A DNA stretch of 64,000 nucleotides from Trichobilharzia szidati. Taxonomy: Eukaryota > Platyhelminthes > Trematoda > Strigeidida > Schistosomatidae. The notes under the pieces were generated by a model that saw only the letters and a list, made by a program, of their open reading frames with translations, was not told the origin of the DNA and made no database searches. Positions 36,827-48,410 of this stretch are shown one piece after another. Every line of letters starts with the position of its first letter. Position 1 is the stretch's first letter. Both the position numbers and the translations under genes were made by a program. Location of the stretch: assembly GCA_944472155.2 (NCBI GenBank), contig OX235273.1:86918793-86982792 (forward strand). Reading direction: 5' to 3'.

Positions 36827-38194
36827 GCTCATTCGTAATAATAAAACCCATATTTGTCTTCTTCTTTGCCGTTTGATTCAACGCCTTCATTGATTGTGTT
36901 GATGGCTATTGTACACACATTTCTTTTCATTGGCAATATTAGCCCATTCCTTTATATGTATCTCTAAACGTTTCTTACTCTCTTGCCTATTGATTCGATT
37001 TTCAACGACTGTATTTTGCCAAACTCTTCATGCATTTCATATACATAAATTACACACATATACACCTACTCATTATTATCATTATCATTATTGTTATTAT
37101 AATCATCATCACTATTGAGTTAAAATAATGTTACATTATCAGTGGCGTATCCATCTGTGAATTTTGTTTGTGAAAAAAAATGGTAATGAGCGCTGATATC
37201 ACTTATTATTATTATTATTACTATGTTTGTTGGTGTTTGTACCTGATTAATGTGTATTTGATGATAATAATTATTATTATTGTTATTAGGTGCAAACACT
37301 GTTGGTGTGCTATGTATTTTTAGAAGTATGTTCTTCCTACTCTTACACTTTTCTTTTGTCGATATATATATTCACTCTACTATTCTTTCTGTATCTGGTC
37401 GTGCAATACTACTAATAATATGGTAGCTATATATATACATATATATATACCTTTCAGAAAAATAATTGCATTTCGTTTTATCCCACTTTGCTTATCTTGT
37501 TCCTTCGCCTCTTGTTCACACACAGACAATGAAGACCAGTAGACATATGATGGTGATGATGATGATATGATGACGAAAATTATTTTCTGCATTTCTTTTC
37601 TTACTTAGAGGAATACTCTATCTCTTCCTTTCGTTCCTTCCCTCCTTTCTTTCTTTTTCTTTCTTTCTTGGCTTTTTCCATTGTGTAATATTTTTTATCA
37701 TTATTGAATAATATCTGTCTATTAGAAGAATTCATTTTTTTTGTTACACTTTTCTATCATTATCATTATTTGCTTGCCTTTTTTGTTATCAGGATATCTA
37801 GTTTTGTTTTTTCCATGTGGGTTCTCTTATTCACATCAATTTTCTTCCTGTCCATCTCCCTTTCTCTCCTCTCTCTCTCCCTCTTTCTGTCTTTTGTTTA
37901 CTTGGTTGCCTTGATTTCCTGATAACTACAGACATACATTATACTGATAACTATAAGGTGAATATATATATATATATATATAATTATGAAAATAAATATT
38001 TAAAAATGGTTTCTTTTATCGATCCACTATGATTTGTATGATCGTGTAAATGTTGTAATCAAACAGAACAATAATAATAAGAGTTATACAAGTGAGTGTA
38101 GGAAAAGACAGCACACCAGATATTTTGATGCAGAAAAGTTGAAAGATCTCCTTGTTTTGTTAGTTTTTGCTTAAGCAACTTATAAATCCTCATT
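36011..38194. other. 3' flank of BRSK, AT-rich, no gene seen
   Basis: Contains TA tracts at 36796-36826 and 37962-37982, (ATT)n runs and a CT-rich stretch near 37620-37890. Part may be BRSK 3' UTR. I see no further exon. Confidence 0.5.
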
Positions 38195-39735
38195 GAGTTA
38201 TATTTAGAAAAAAGAGGAGTTCAGCGAAGAGTTACTCGTTTCAGTGACATCATTCTCAAGGTGTACAAAATGCATTCATATGAAGTAAATTTTCTTAACA
38301 ATAAAAGGAATGTTTCATTAGAATTGTAAATTTAGATAACAATTGGAGTTAATTGGGTTGAAACCAAAATAAAAGTGAGCAAATTGCGTAACGTAATGTA
38401 ACTTAAGATTGATGTCATTATTATTATTATTTCCTTTAATTCCTAGAGGAACACAGGGCTTCAGCCGTGCATCTCCATTGCGTTCGGTTCTCTGCTAGAG
38501 TCTTCACCTGGCTCCATGTCTGCCCACACGCTTTCATCTCCTCTTCACATGACCTCCTCCAAGTCACCCTTGCACTGACGACCAACTCGCCGCTTCCCTT
38601 TCGGGTTCCACTCGAGCAATGGCTTGTCTAGTGATGTCACTTGATGGTTTCCTCAGAGTATAGCCAATCCATCTCCATTTCTTCCTGCCTATTTGTTTCA
38701 CAATCGGTTCCTGGTTGGTTCGCTCATTGCCAGAGATCCCTGTTGCTGATCTTTTCTGGCCGGCCATCTGATCTTGAGTATTGAGCGAAGACAACTGTTA
38801 ATGAAGGTCTGTAGTTTGTTTGAGATGCTCTTTATGACGCGCAGTGCAAGTCTCTGATCCGTATAGTAGCACTGACTTCACATTGGAGTTGAAAATCCGG
38901 ATCTTATTTTTCATGCTGAGTGATGTTGACCTCCACACAGACTTGAGAGTAGTGAAAGCTTGTCTTGCTTTCCCGATTCTTGCTTTGATATCCTCGTCAG
39001 TTCCGCCTGTAGTTGAAACGATGCTTCCCAGGTAGGTAAAGGAGGTTGTTTCTTTCAGGTTCCTCCCATTTATGCTGATTGTTGTCTGTTGTTGTTGCTG
39101 TTGGCCAGGAATCTTCATCACCTCCGTTTTCTCTATGTTCACCTGGAGTCCTATCTTTGATGCTTCTTCTGCCAACTTGTTGCTTTTCGCTTGCATATCT
39201 TCCAGTTTGTGGGAAATCAGACATATATCATCGGCGAAGTCCAGATCCTCCAAGTTTTCTGTGTGAGTCCATTTTATGCCTGTTTCCTCATTGCCCACTG
39301 TTTGTCGCATTATCCAGTCTACTGCAATCAGGAAAATCATTGGTGATAGTAGGCAGCCTTGTCTTACTCCTGTCCTCACTTCAAAGGATTCCGTAAGTTT
39401 AGTATTTTAAATTATATGTCTCTCCCCTTCCCTCTACTATAACATTTTCCTTCTCCTTATGGCATCAATCTTAAGTTGACTCTCTTTCAGTTTTTTGGTG
39501 ACTTCTGCTCAATCCCAAAAATTACATTACGTCAGGCAATTCGCTTACTTTTGTTTTAGTTTCTACCCAATTGACGCCTTCGGTATTATGTAATTGTTAT
39601 CTGAATTTACAATTCTAATGAAACATTCCTTTTATTGGTAAGCTAATTTGCTACATATATAAAGGCGTTTGTACACCCTACCTTGAGAACGATATCATTG
39701 AAAAAAGTAGCCCTTTCCTAAACGCCTTTAGATTT
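38195..39735. repeat. Foldback repeat with arms 38195-38415 and 39463-39735
   Basis: The arms are imperfect reverse complements. Shared landmarks are CAAAATAAAAGTGAGC-type, AATGTTTCATTAGAATTGTA and TTCTCAAGGT blocks. The left arm lacks about 45 bp found in the right arm. A LINE copy occupies the loop. Confidence 0.7.
38417..39397 (-). mobile_element. RTE-like LINE, 3' 1 kb, inside a foldback repeat
   Basis: A minus-strand ORF of 193 codons (39379-38798) covers TGVRQGCLLSPMIF (motif B), LDFADDICLISH (intact motif C) and SFTYLGSIVSTTGGTDEDIK. The C-terminal block follows in another frame ([16 protein letters not shown]). It is the same subfamily as 54697-56524, with the hairpin loop TCTA. 5'-truncated. 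Confidence 0.92.
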
Positions 39736-39748
39736 TGTTTACTAACCC

Positions 39749-39950
39749 TGCGTCGGTGGCACAGTGGTTAGGACTCTCACCGACCATGCACATGGTCCGG
39801 GGTTCGATCCCCTGCCGGCGCACACCCGATATCTATGGTCGGCCTGCAAAATTTGGGCTACCGATATCCATGCTGAAAATTCCATACTTGTACTGAAAAT
39901 ACGGTGTGGCATCAAGCTGTAATCAAAATTTTAAAAAATAAAATTAAAAA
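39749..39950 (+). mobile_element. SINE-2 copy
   Basis: A complete copy: head with TGGCACAGTGG and GGTTCGATCCC, the SINE-2 body and an A-rich tail. It lies immediately right of the foldback arm. Confidence 0.9.
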
Positions 39951-40647
39951 TTATGGACTCAGTACAGCTTTTACATGATAACGTGAATTTATTTTCTGTC
40001 ATAGAGTCTTCACCAGCTAAGTACACTATGTATCATAAAATACATAAGCAATCACTGTGATATATTTTTTAATGATAATAATAATATATTCTCAGTTTAT
40101 TGTACATGAGGGACGCCAGTTTACAGGCATCATCAATATGATAAATTACATATACAAGGAGTAAGCATATTCACGGTTATTCGTAAATATACATAGGAAA
40201 AGGTAATAGAATAATACCTATAGTGTGACTTCACAGGCAAAAGCGATGGGCTCAGTATAATACAAAGCATCTCCATTGAAGAAATTTAACCAAAATGCGC
40301 GTCATAATTGTTAGTTGCGTTACTGGGGATAGGTATGGTAGGTTATTCATAAAGTGATGGAATTGTTTTGTAAAACGTTAGTTACTTCACCGATAATAAT
40401 GCTTTTAGCAATATTAACTGCCAGTGACTCACCACCGCAGCAGTAAGTGTCGGGTTAAACACACAAAGAAGTATTGTTACAGCAACAGGTAATTTTGAAT
40501 CCATACGCGGCTAGGAACCGGAATGATGGCGAGCTAATCCATATGAAATGACAATTGGAGCATGTAGGAGCTGGAAGTTATCATCACACGAGTCAGGGAG
40601 ATTATAAATACAACCATCAGGACATCTTCATTATTTCTTAAATAACC
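39951..40647. other. No gene seen
   Basis: AT-rich intergenic DNA, nothing recognised. Confidence 0.5.
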
Positions 40648-41285
40648 AGATTTAAATGAATAGTGCATCAATTTCGGAAGAGTAGAATAAAACATCAAAC
40701 TATATAGGAATTTGGAAGAATAAAATGGGTGATCAAAGCATGATTATGCTTATATTGTAGGGAGTGGAATGTACTGAAATTCAGGCATAAGTGGAAATAG
40801 TTACGCAATTATGAGGAAAGTTATTCAAGCCAAGTGAGAGAGAAGTTATTGGTAGGAAATAAAAACAGTAATTCATATAGAGAAGTAGGTTGAGGTAAAC
40901 TATTACTTATTATTACCCTGGTAACCACTGATTCTTTAATTTTATCTATTCGAATAATTTCCTTTTTCTATATCCCAGCTTGATGTTTACATCCATCCAC
41001 TTCCGTATTAATTACTGCTTTCATAAATGTCATTCTCAACACTTACTTCTCTCTCTCTCGCTGTTCTTGGATAACTTCTTTCCTATAATCGCGTAACTAT
41101 CTCTACTTATGCTTAAATTCACTATCCGATTTCAAAATATTCCACTCCCTACAACATAAGGATATTCGTGCTTTGATCACCATTTTTATTCTTCTAACTT
41201 CCTGTGTAGTTTGGACATCGTGTTCTTTTTTATGTCTTTCTTTATTTCATCCTTCGGAAATTGACTGACCATTCGTTTAAAGTGT
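40648..41285. repeat. Foldback repeat with arms 40648-40862 and 41040-41285
   Basis: Imperfect reverse-complement arms of about 170-240 bp. Shared landmarks are GTAGGGAGTGGAAT / ATTCCACTCCCTAC, GGTGATCAAAGCA / TGCTTTGATCACC and AGTTACGC / GCGTAACT. The spacer is 177 bp. No coding content seen; the element class is unknown. Confidence 0.75.
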
Positions 41286-41455
41286 GTCAAATAGTATGTC
41301 GCGGTGATTGCTTACATAGTTTATTATTCAGGATGTACTCATCTGATGAGAACCTTATGAAAGACGATGAAATTACCTTATCATTGTGCTATTCAAGCAT
41401 TTAACCAGTCAGATTGAATGTATCTTATTATAAGTCAAATAAACTTTGTCTAAAA

Positions 41456-42955
41456 AGGAGAATAAAAGATGCACATGATGCAGAACTTCGCTCCCCCCCA
41501 CCGGGGACAAGCTAGATTCAGTAAGGACGCCATTGTCATCCCAGAACAAAGCATAGAATGTCAGTCAAATCTCCGTCTACCTCAACTTCGAAAAGACATT
41601 CGACAGATAGAGTCGACGGAGAAGTAATTTGGAAACTACTTCAGCACTACGGCGTGCAGTGCCCAAGTGTTTATCAACCTCATTCAACAGCTGGGTATAC
41701 AACAATGCCACGTGTCAGGTGAACCACAACGGAAAACTCAGCGAAGCGTTCGAATTGAATACAGGAGTAAGACAAGTCTGCCTTCCTATAATCACCGATG
41801 ATATTCCTTATTGTGGTGGACTGGGTAATGCGGAACATCGTGCGTGAGGAGCGAGAATACAGGAATACGCTGGACCACCGATAAGAAGACTTTTTATCCT
41901 TCACGTTCCCAGTGGAACATAGGGCTTCAAGCTACAGGCTTGAAGTTTCTGTAGCAGTGTTTATTTTTACAGGATGGGGTTGCTAGCCTCATGCCCAACC
42001 TTCCCTCTCTACCAGTCTTATTACTGGCTTAGCGAGGTTTGGGAGTGCGTCGGTCGGGGATCGAACCCCGGACCATGTGCATGGTCGGCGAGCATCCTAA
42101 CCCTAGAAGATCTGGATTTCGCAGATGATTTATGTCTAATGTCACACAAACTCGAAAACTTACAGGCGAAAACCAACAAACTGGCTGAAGAGGCTGGCAA
42201 CGAAGACAGGACTCCAGGTGAATATAGGGAAGACGGAGGTGATGAAGATACGAACCAACATCAATAAAAAACCAGTACCAATCACCATCAACGGGAGAGA
42301 TTTAACAGAGGTTACTTCCTGGCTTCACTTATCTAAGAAGCATCGTTTCAACTACAAGCGGAAAGGATGAAGATGTCAAAGTCAGCCAGAATCGGAAAGG
42401 CAAGATACGTCTTCATCAACCTGAAACCAGTTTGGAAATCTTCTGCACTCAGCATAAAGAACAAGATTCGCATTTTCAACACAAATGTGAAGTCAGTCAG
42501 TTCTTCTATATGGGTCAGAAAAGTGCACTGCGCATCACGAAAACGATTTCCAACAGGCTGCTTCAGACTTTTATCAACAGCTACCACCTTCGCTGGCTGC
42601 ATACTGAAGATCAAATTGCCGACCGGGTGGCCAGAAAGAATTAACAACAAGAATCTCTGGTTGGGAATAAACCAACCAAGAGTTGATTGCTCAACAAATA
42701 TGTAGAAGAAAATGGAGATGGATAGCGCATACGTTGAGGAGGCTTTCGAATGACATCGAGTGGAATCCGAATGGGAGGCGATGAGTGGGTTGTCAGTGAG
42801 GGGGTGACATGGAGGATATTGTGTGGCGAGGAGGAGATGAGAGATTATGGGCAATCGTGGACCCAGTTGAAGAGGATGGCAGGAAACAGAACAAAGTGGA
42901 GATGTATTGTGGAATCCCTATGTTCCACTTGGAACCCAAGGGAATAATAATAATA
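41456..42955 (+). mobile_element. RTE-like LINE, 5'-truncated, with SINE-1 inserted
   Basis: The plus-strand reading has RIKDAHDAELR, the motif A region (about 41560-41610, degraded), motif B, then after the SINE LDFADDLCLMSHKLE (motif C), the FTYL region and WRCIVE near the C terminus. The 3' hairpin is GTTCC-ACTT-GGAAC with an (AAT)n tail. Broken by stops and frameshifts. Confidence 0.88.
41892..42105 (-). mobile_element. SINE-1 copy nested in a LINE
   Basis: Minus-strand copy that interrupts the LINE just before motif C. LINE sequence resumes with CTAGAAGATCTGG at 42105. The head is slightly 5'-truncated. Confidence 0.9.
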
Positions 42956-43608
42956 AAAAGCTATTTGTCCCATAGTATTTTGGTATTCATATTCCAGTTG
43001 GTCAATAGACTCTATTTCTTGAGTAGTGTTTATATACTACTTAAAATTATTTTGCTTCAAATAAAAACAATCAACATTTATGTATTTACGACTGTAGGAA
43101 CAATAATCAACTGTTAATTTCCTCTTCAGGTTTTACAGTCATGAATCCATGAATATTAGAACACAATAGCCTGTCAAAATTTTATCGGAAACTCTATTAG
43201 GGTGCAAGTACAAGATGGAATAATAGTCCATCGATTTTGAATTTGGCTTAAAAACATCTCAAATGCACATTTATTAAGAGCATAAGATAAAATGAGAATT
43301 AACAATTCAGTGACGTGATTGTGTATTTATTATCAACGAATCTCCATTATATCTAAAATGTAAGTACCAAGGGGGGGGGGGGGATTCCATTCAGTGGTGT
43401 GAGAGACATATGGATACCACAAAAATATAAGCAAATGAATAATGGGGTATGCTGAACGTAAGCCCTAAGGGAAACAAAATAACAAACATGATGGAAGAAT
43501 ATAGTGGTCATAAACTGAACTGTGGTCAAATAATGGAGACAGGATAAGTTTAGTGTAATTCCAACGGGTGACAAATAATAATGATGCGAAATTAGCTGTG
43601 TGACTCTC
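42956..43608. other. No gene seen
   Basis: AT-rich, with a 13-base G run at 43371-43383. Confidence 0.5.
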
Positions 43609-43775
43609 GTAGCCCAAATAGTTCAGTGGATAGTGTTTAGGCGTTTGAAACGATGGGGACTGGATTCGAATCCCAATGGGAACACCATCACTCACTAAGG
43701 ATTGCAGGTACAGCCATCTGACGAGCCCTAAATAGAATGAAAAGCGCATGCTGGATTCCACTACTACTCTCCATC
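43609..43775 (+). mobile_element. Alpha-family (Sm-alpha-like) hammerhead SINE
   Basis: A tRNA-like head (A box TAGTTCAGTGG, B box GGATTCGAATCCC) is followed by a hammerhead at 43704-43765: CTGACGA at 43718-43724, GAAA at 43739-43742, stem III region GCGCATG. The order and sequence match the hammerhead known from the schistosome Sm-alpha retroposon. The cleavage-site base is G (43750) instead of C and stem II no longer pairs, so it should be inactive. Confidence 0.85.
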
Positions 43776-43779
43776 CACT

Positions 43780-44475
43780 AAACTACTCTCGGTGAAAATG
43801 AGTTGGAGTGATAGTTAGTGAGAAGAAATGAAGATGTAACATAACTTTGTCCATAACGACTTTAGGGTAGGCCAAGGTAAACATATGTGACCACACTTTT
43901 TTCGAAGATGGATTAAGTTTTTTCTGAATGAGATGTACTCACCCACCTTTAGTTGGATTGTTTGGCACTCAATATATGTAAATGCCTGTTCTATGTTGAT
44001 GCGGTGCTCACTATCCACAAAATGAGGTAAGATGACACTTTAACTGCTTACTCATTTTCCAAACTAGTCAGATGACAGTTTTATAATAACTAAACCTAAT
44101 AAGGGTATGGGCAATAGATAGGTGTAACTACATTGAAAAAAATGAACACCTTAATCATTGGAACTGTGTCGGTGACCAGTTTAGACTGCTTATCTTTCAT
44201 GTTGCTGTCAATAAATCGGTTAAGGTAACCGTTTTCTGCGAGCGTGGCTTTTAAGAAGTCAAGTTCCGAGTCAACGGAATCAGAACTACAGATTTTCCTT
44301 ATCCTAGAGCAGAGCGAATGAATTAAGTTCCTTTTCCTGGAAATAGGCACCCAACTGTAAAAATTAGTTAGTTGTCCGTTCCATGTACGTTTCCGGTGGA
44401 TAGATCTTTTGAGAGATCCGTCATTACGTCTGCTAAGGCACACATCAAGAAAGGGAATACTTAGTTCGGACTCCT
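43780..44475 (-). mobile_element. Penelope-like element, 3' segment (RT thumb to C terminus)
   Basis: The minus-strand reading has SELSIPFLDVCLSRRNDGSL then KRNLIHSLCSRIRKIC (RT thumb). After a gap that lacks the catalytic GIY-YIG core, the C-terminal GHICLPWP follows (about 43850). It joins an inverted 5' segment at 44475/44476. Confidence 0.85.
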
Positions 44476-45739
44476 CAAGCATCTTGACAGTCTCAAGCTG
44501 GTAGTAGCAGAAAAGAGATTTCCGACTGATCCCAATAAATATGTATTTAATTATTCTTCCATCACTCTTTCTGAAATTCAACTACAAGCCCTATCACTGG
44601 GCCCCGAATTCTGTAACAGTTCGTCCAAAGTCAACAGATTGCATACTCAAGTGCAATTTGAAAATCTTATTAATCAGACCAACGATCTCACACCCACATC
44701 ACCTGAGGAATTCCAACACTTTAAATCTACAGTTCTTGATTGCTGTCATGAGTTTACTAGTTCAAAACCTAGTTCGAATAATCTTCTGACTAAAGAGCAA
44801 ATAGATCAACGTAAAGAACTAGAGAAGAATGATGATATCATTATATGCCGTCCAGACAAAGGTGGGGGTGTTGTAGTTATGAATCGCCAAGATTATAATG
44901 ATAAAATCTCAGCGATCCTTTCCGACCAAATGAAATTCGCCAAACCCGATGGTGAAAAGAACAAGACACATCTAATTGAAAATCAACTGACTGATGTCTT
45001 AAAGAACATGAGGAATAAGTCAGTAATCTCGTCGGAAATATATGAACGCATCCGACCAGTAGGCTCCATGATACCACGATTGTATGGACTACCTAAAATT
45101 CATAAAACAGGATTACCCCTCCGTCCTATCCTCGATATGGCGGGTTCTCCTTACCACGGAATCGCTCAATGGCTAGCTGAAATACTGGAACCAGTCAGAA
45201 GGCAAGTATCTAAGTTTTCCATTGATGATACGTTTAAATTTATTGATAGCATTAAAGATTTCAATGTCTCAGACAAAATCTTGTTCTCATTAGATGTGAC
45301 GTCGCTATTTACCAATGTTCCTCTCATGGAAACTGTTTGCTACTTATGTGATTATATTGATACACATAGTTTAGAAATAGGACTGCCGACTATCTACCTC
45401 AAAGAGCTTTTATTGAGATGCACGTTGAATGTTCAGTTCACCTTCAATAATGAGACCTTTAGACAGAGAGACGGTATTGCCATGGGATCACCACTTGGTC
45501 CCTTGTTGGCTGATTGTTTTATGGCAAAGCTTGAAAATTCTCAACTTAGTCAAACCATCGGTCATTTTGACATTTATAAAAGATACGTAGACGACACTTT
45601 CGTTATCTGCGATAAAAATGTAATTCTTGATGATGTCTTTTTTGCTTTCAATAACTGCCATCCTTCTTTACAACTCACCGTAGAAAAGGAGTCCGAACTA
45701 AGTATTCCCTTTCTTGATGTGTGCCTTAGCAGACGTTAA
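44471..45739 (+). mobile_element. Penelope-like element, RT segment, open frame of about 420 codons
   Basis: This is the 5' part of a PLE ORF on the plus strand. The frame is open from about 44468, before the first ATG or TTG. Landmarks in order: SEIQLQALSLGPEFC (44570-44614), RPDKGGGVVVMNRQDY, YGLPKIHKTGLPLRPI, motif A SLDVTSLFTNVPL, motif B GIAMGSPLGPLLAD and motif C YKRYVDDTF with both aspartates. It stops at LDVCLSRR because the element is cut there. The last 50 bp (45687-45736) duplicate, in inverse, the start of the neighbouring minus-strand segment (44426-44475). Without the thumb and endonuclease it cannot be a working element, but the catalytic motifs are intact. Confidence 0.92.
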
Positions 45740-46906
45740 GTTAACGCAAAAGAAGCGCCATTAGATTTTAACCCAATGACTGAATGATAAGGTTTTCATC
45801 ATTCACTTCATAAACTTACAGTACATGGTTCAATCTCTTTCAGATCTCTAGATGTAAACTGCTGGAAAGATCCAAACTACTAAGTGAAAATAACTTTGCA
45901 ATGCCTATTGATTTCTACTGCTTTACACTAGCTGATGTCTTTTCGTAACAAAATCAGGCCTAAAAACTTCAGCAAAGTCAAACAATTGAATATAAACATT
46001 TTTGTTATCAGTCTATAACTTGTCTACTTTCTACCTTTCACTCTTGTTTTGCGCATTAGAAAAATAACATAAAATAAAATAAAAACGGAATAACGATAAT
46101 ATAATCTATTTTAACATCAGATGTTTCGCGACTAAAAATCCCAAACTCTCAAGCTTTTTATTATTATTTTTTTTCCTTTCAAGTCATCAACATTTGTTTA
46201 AATTGAATAAAACAAATCATTTTCCATTAGAATAAATTATTCTCCACTTAGTTAAATGTACAGTGAAATGATTGGTATGCAAAGTAATATAGAGTCTTGA
46301 AACCATAAATGTGGTTTGAGAGTGATATTACATAACTGGAAAATTTGTTTCTTGGTGATAAGCATTACATGTCGCCAGACAGATCTCATCAAAAAATAAT
46401 ATTTCTTCGTTGCCTTAAGTACACTTAAATTAACTGAATTGATCGATTCATCAAAAATCACTGATTCCGTTCGTCAAGTGTTCATTATCTATGGGAATGA
46501 TTGGTATCACTAATTAACAAAATGGTTAGACTAATTCTAATTACTTACTTAAGTAACTTAGTCAAAATTCACTACTTCCTGAAATATCTTAGAGATCACA
46601 CAATACTTCTGAATAAATGTTTAACGTGGGTGTACTTCAAACACCTGTAAATCAGTAAAAGCACCTGGTGTAAGTTAAGGGATTCAATATCTTGAGAGAA
46701 AAAAATAAAGTTTATACAGCATCTCTGTAATGATTCTGATTACAGAATGCTTTTCGTCTTTAGGAAATAACTACCTCATTCGATAACGGAAGCTGCAAAT
46801 TAATCAGGGGCAACACATGTTAAGGGTTAAGTAGTTTAATTGAATAGGGGTCAGGGATAGCCAGGTCTAGAGTTTAGTTAAGAAGAAAACTTACATGAAT
46901 GTAGAT
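45740..46906. other. No gene seen
   Basis: AT-rich intergenic DNA, nothing recognised. Confidence 0.5.
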
Positions 46907-47308
46907 AATGCGACAAGAAGACATAATTTGTCTGAATCGTGTAATGTATTTGCGCAACACATTTCGAACGGACTTGTCATAGGAATGTTTATGAAATTAA
47001 TAAAGAGTTAAGAGGTGAGAAAATAGACTTAGGTCAAGTTAAAAGGACATACTGAAGGTCAAAATAACAATGAAGACCACCAAACCAAATAACAGAGGTA
47101 ATAGTACATCTGTTATGGTATCAAAACAAAATTTACCAAGGAAGCTGGTTTAATGTGATGACGAATTGTTTTTGAACGTACAATGGTGGCTTAAATTTTC
47201 TAATTGCTAGTCCGTGTTTGATCAGATTGTTCGACATGTGTTGCGCAAATACATTACACACACGATTCAGACAAATTACGTCTTCTTATTGCTTTATCTA
47301 AATTCATA
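46907..47308 (-). mobile_element. Penelope-like element C terminus and 3' UTR, flanked by an inverted arm
   Basis: Minus-strand 47308-47150 encodes the PLE C-terminal block (GLAIRKFKPPLYVQKQF style). Position 47140-46985 matches the 3' UTR of the element at 21645-22985. The segment 46907-46965 is a roughly 60-bp reverse complement of part of 47234-47308. Confidence 0.75.
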
Positions 47309-47966
47309 AACGGAACTAATTGTTTCAAATTACATGAATGTATTTTGTCAAAACTATATATAATTAAAATAGCAAAATAAAATTTCTTAATAACCCTTTT
47401 CGCACTTAATGCACAAATTCAGTTTCAACCGTCTAGTGGCTGACGTGTTAACAATGATAATTTTCGATTTCATGTCCAATATCTATCAGATAATAAGCAG
47501 TTGTGCTGCTGGAGACTTTATCGCCTTCCATATCTTTGAATTTGCTGGGGAAAAAACATCTAATGAAATTCAGCTAATGAATAGCTGAAAATCAAACTAA
47601 ATGATACATTTTCTTGCAGTACAGTTACTTTGTAAAACACATTAATCATTTTAACGGAAATGACTAAGCAATTGTCTGGCAATTACCGCTTCCTAATATG
47701 TTTATCGGTACGCGCGAACTGACAAAAGCAAAACTGAGGTGTATATTACGTATTAATAAATTCTATTTTTATATACTATTAAAGAAATCAGGAAAACGAA
47801 TGTTTTTAGCATATTAATTATCTATCTCAATTTTCAGTCAACATAAATCGTATTAAATGATATTTGCAGCTTCAGAAATATGACTCATCACATATTGTGT
47901 GTCTCTGTTAACATATCGGCTTCTAGTATGCACTCTTCAACGATGTCTGAGGATTTACATGATGTT
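47309..47966. other. No gene seen
   Basis: AT-rich intergenic DNA, nothing recognised. Confidence 0.5.
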
Positions 47967-47977
47967 ATTTGGTGGAT

Positions 47978-48209
47978 GCGTCGGTGGCATAGCGGTTAGG
48001 ACGCTCGCCGACCATATACTTGGTCCAGGGTTCGAACCCCGGCCGACGCACTCCTTTATCTCGCTAAGCCAGAAATAATACTGGTGAAGAGGAAAGGTTG
48101 AGCATGAGGCTAGCAACCCCATCATGTAAAAATAAACACTGCTACAGAAACTTCAAGTCACTAGCTTGAAGCCCTATGTTCCACTGGGGAACGTGAAGGA
48201 TAAAAAAAA
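47978..48209 (+). mobile_element. SINE-1 copy with 11-bp TSD
   Basis: Full-length copy: 7-bp acceptor-like pairing GCGTCGG with CCGACGC, A and B boxes, body, 3' hairpin and A9 tail. TSD ATTTGGTGGAT lies at 47967-47977 and 48210-48220. It is inserted at the edge of an alpha-family repeat. Confidence 0.95.
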
Positions 48210-48220
48210 ATTTGGTGGAT

Positions 48221-48410
48221 ACTGACTAGCAGTGGAATCCAAAATGCACATTTTCGCCTATTTGGGACTTTTCAAATGGATGTACTTGTATCAGGAAGAA
48301 CAACTTCATTCATTGGGGATTCAGGTACATCCAGCTGTCGACAGAGGAATAGGACGAAATGCGCGCCTCCTGGACTCCACTGCTAGTCACCATCCGCTAA
48401 ATGACATAAA
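48221..48410. mobile_element. Alpha-family hammerhead modules as an inverted pair
   Basis: A minus-strand module (about 48222-48290, with GTCCCAAATAGG and GGATTCCACTGCTAG) and a plus-strand module (about 48321-48396, with AGGTACATCCAG, AGGACGAAAT and GGACTCCACTGCTAG) face each other across about 30 bp. Both cores are mutated: CTGATGA reads TTGAAAA and CTGTCGA. Confidence 0.8.

Noticed and set aside
37704..37922. Hydrophobic ORF resembling a membrane protein
   Set aside because: It lies in a T- and CT-rich tract; composition alone gives Phe, Leu and Ser, with no splice or start context.
41348..41380. CTGATGAGAACC...GATGAAATT as a hammerhead
   Set aside because: The segment between the boxes does not form a stem II, and no cleavage-site triplet is placed correctly.
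43371..43383. G13 run as a regulatory quadruplex
   Set aside because: A lone homopolymer next to no gene; may be a sequencing artefact.
44639..45739. 366-codon ORF as a host gene
   Set aside because: The motifs (GLPKIHK, FTNVPL, AMGSPLGPLLAD, YVDD) are those of Penelope-like reverse transcriptase, and it is cut at an inversion junction.
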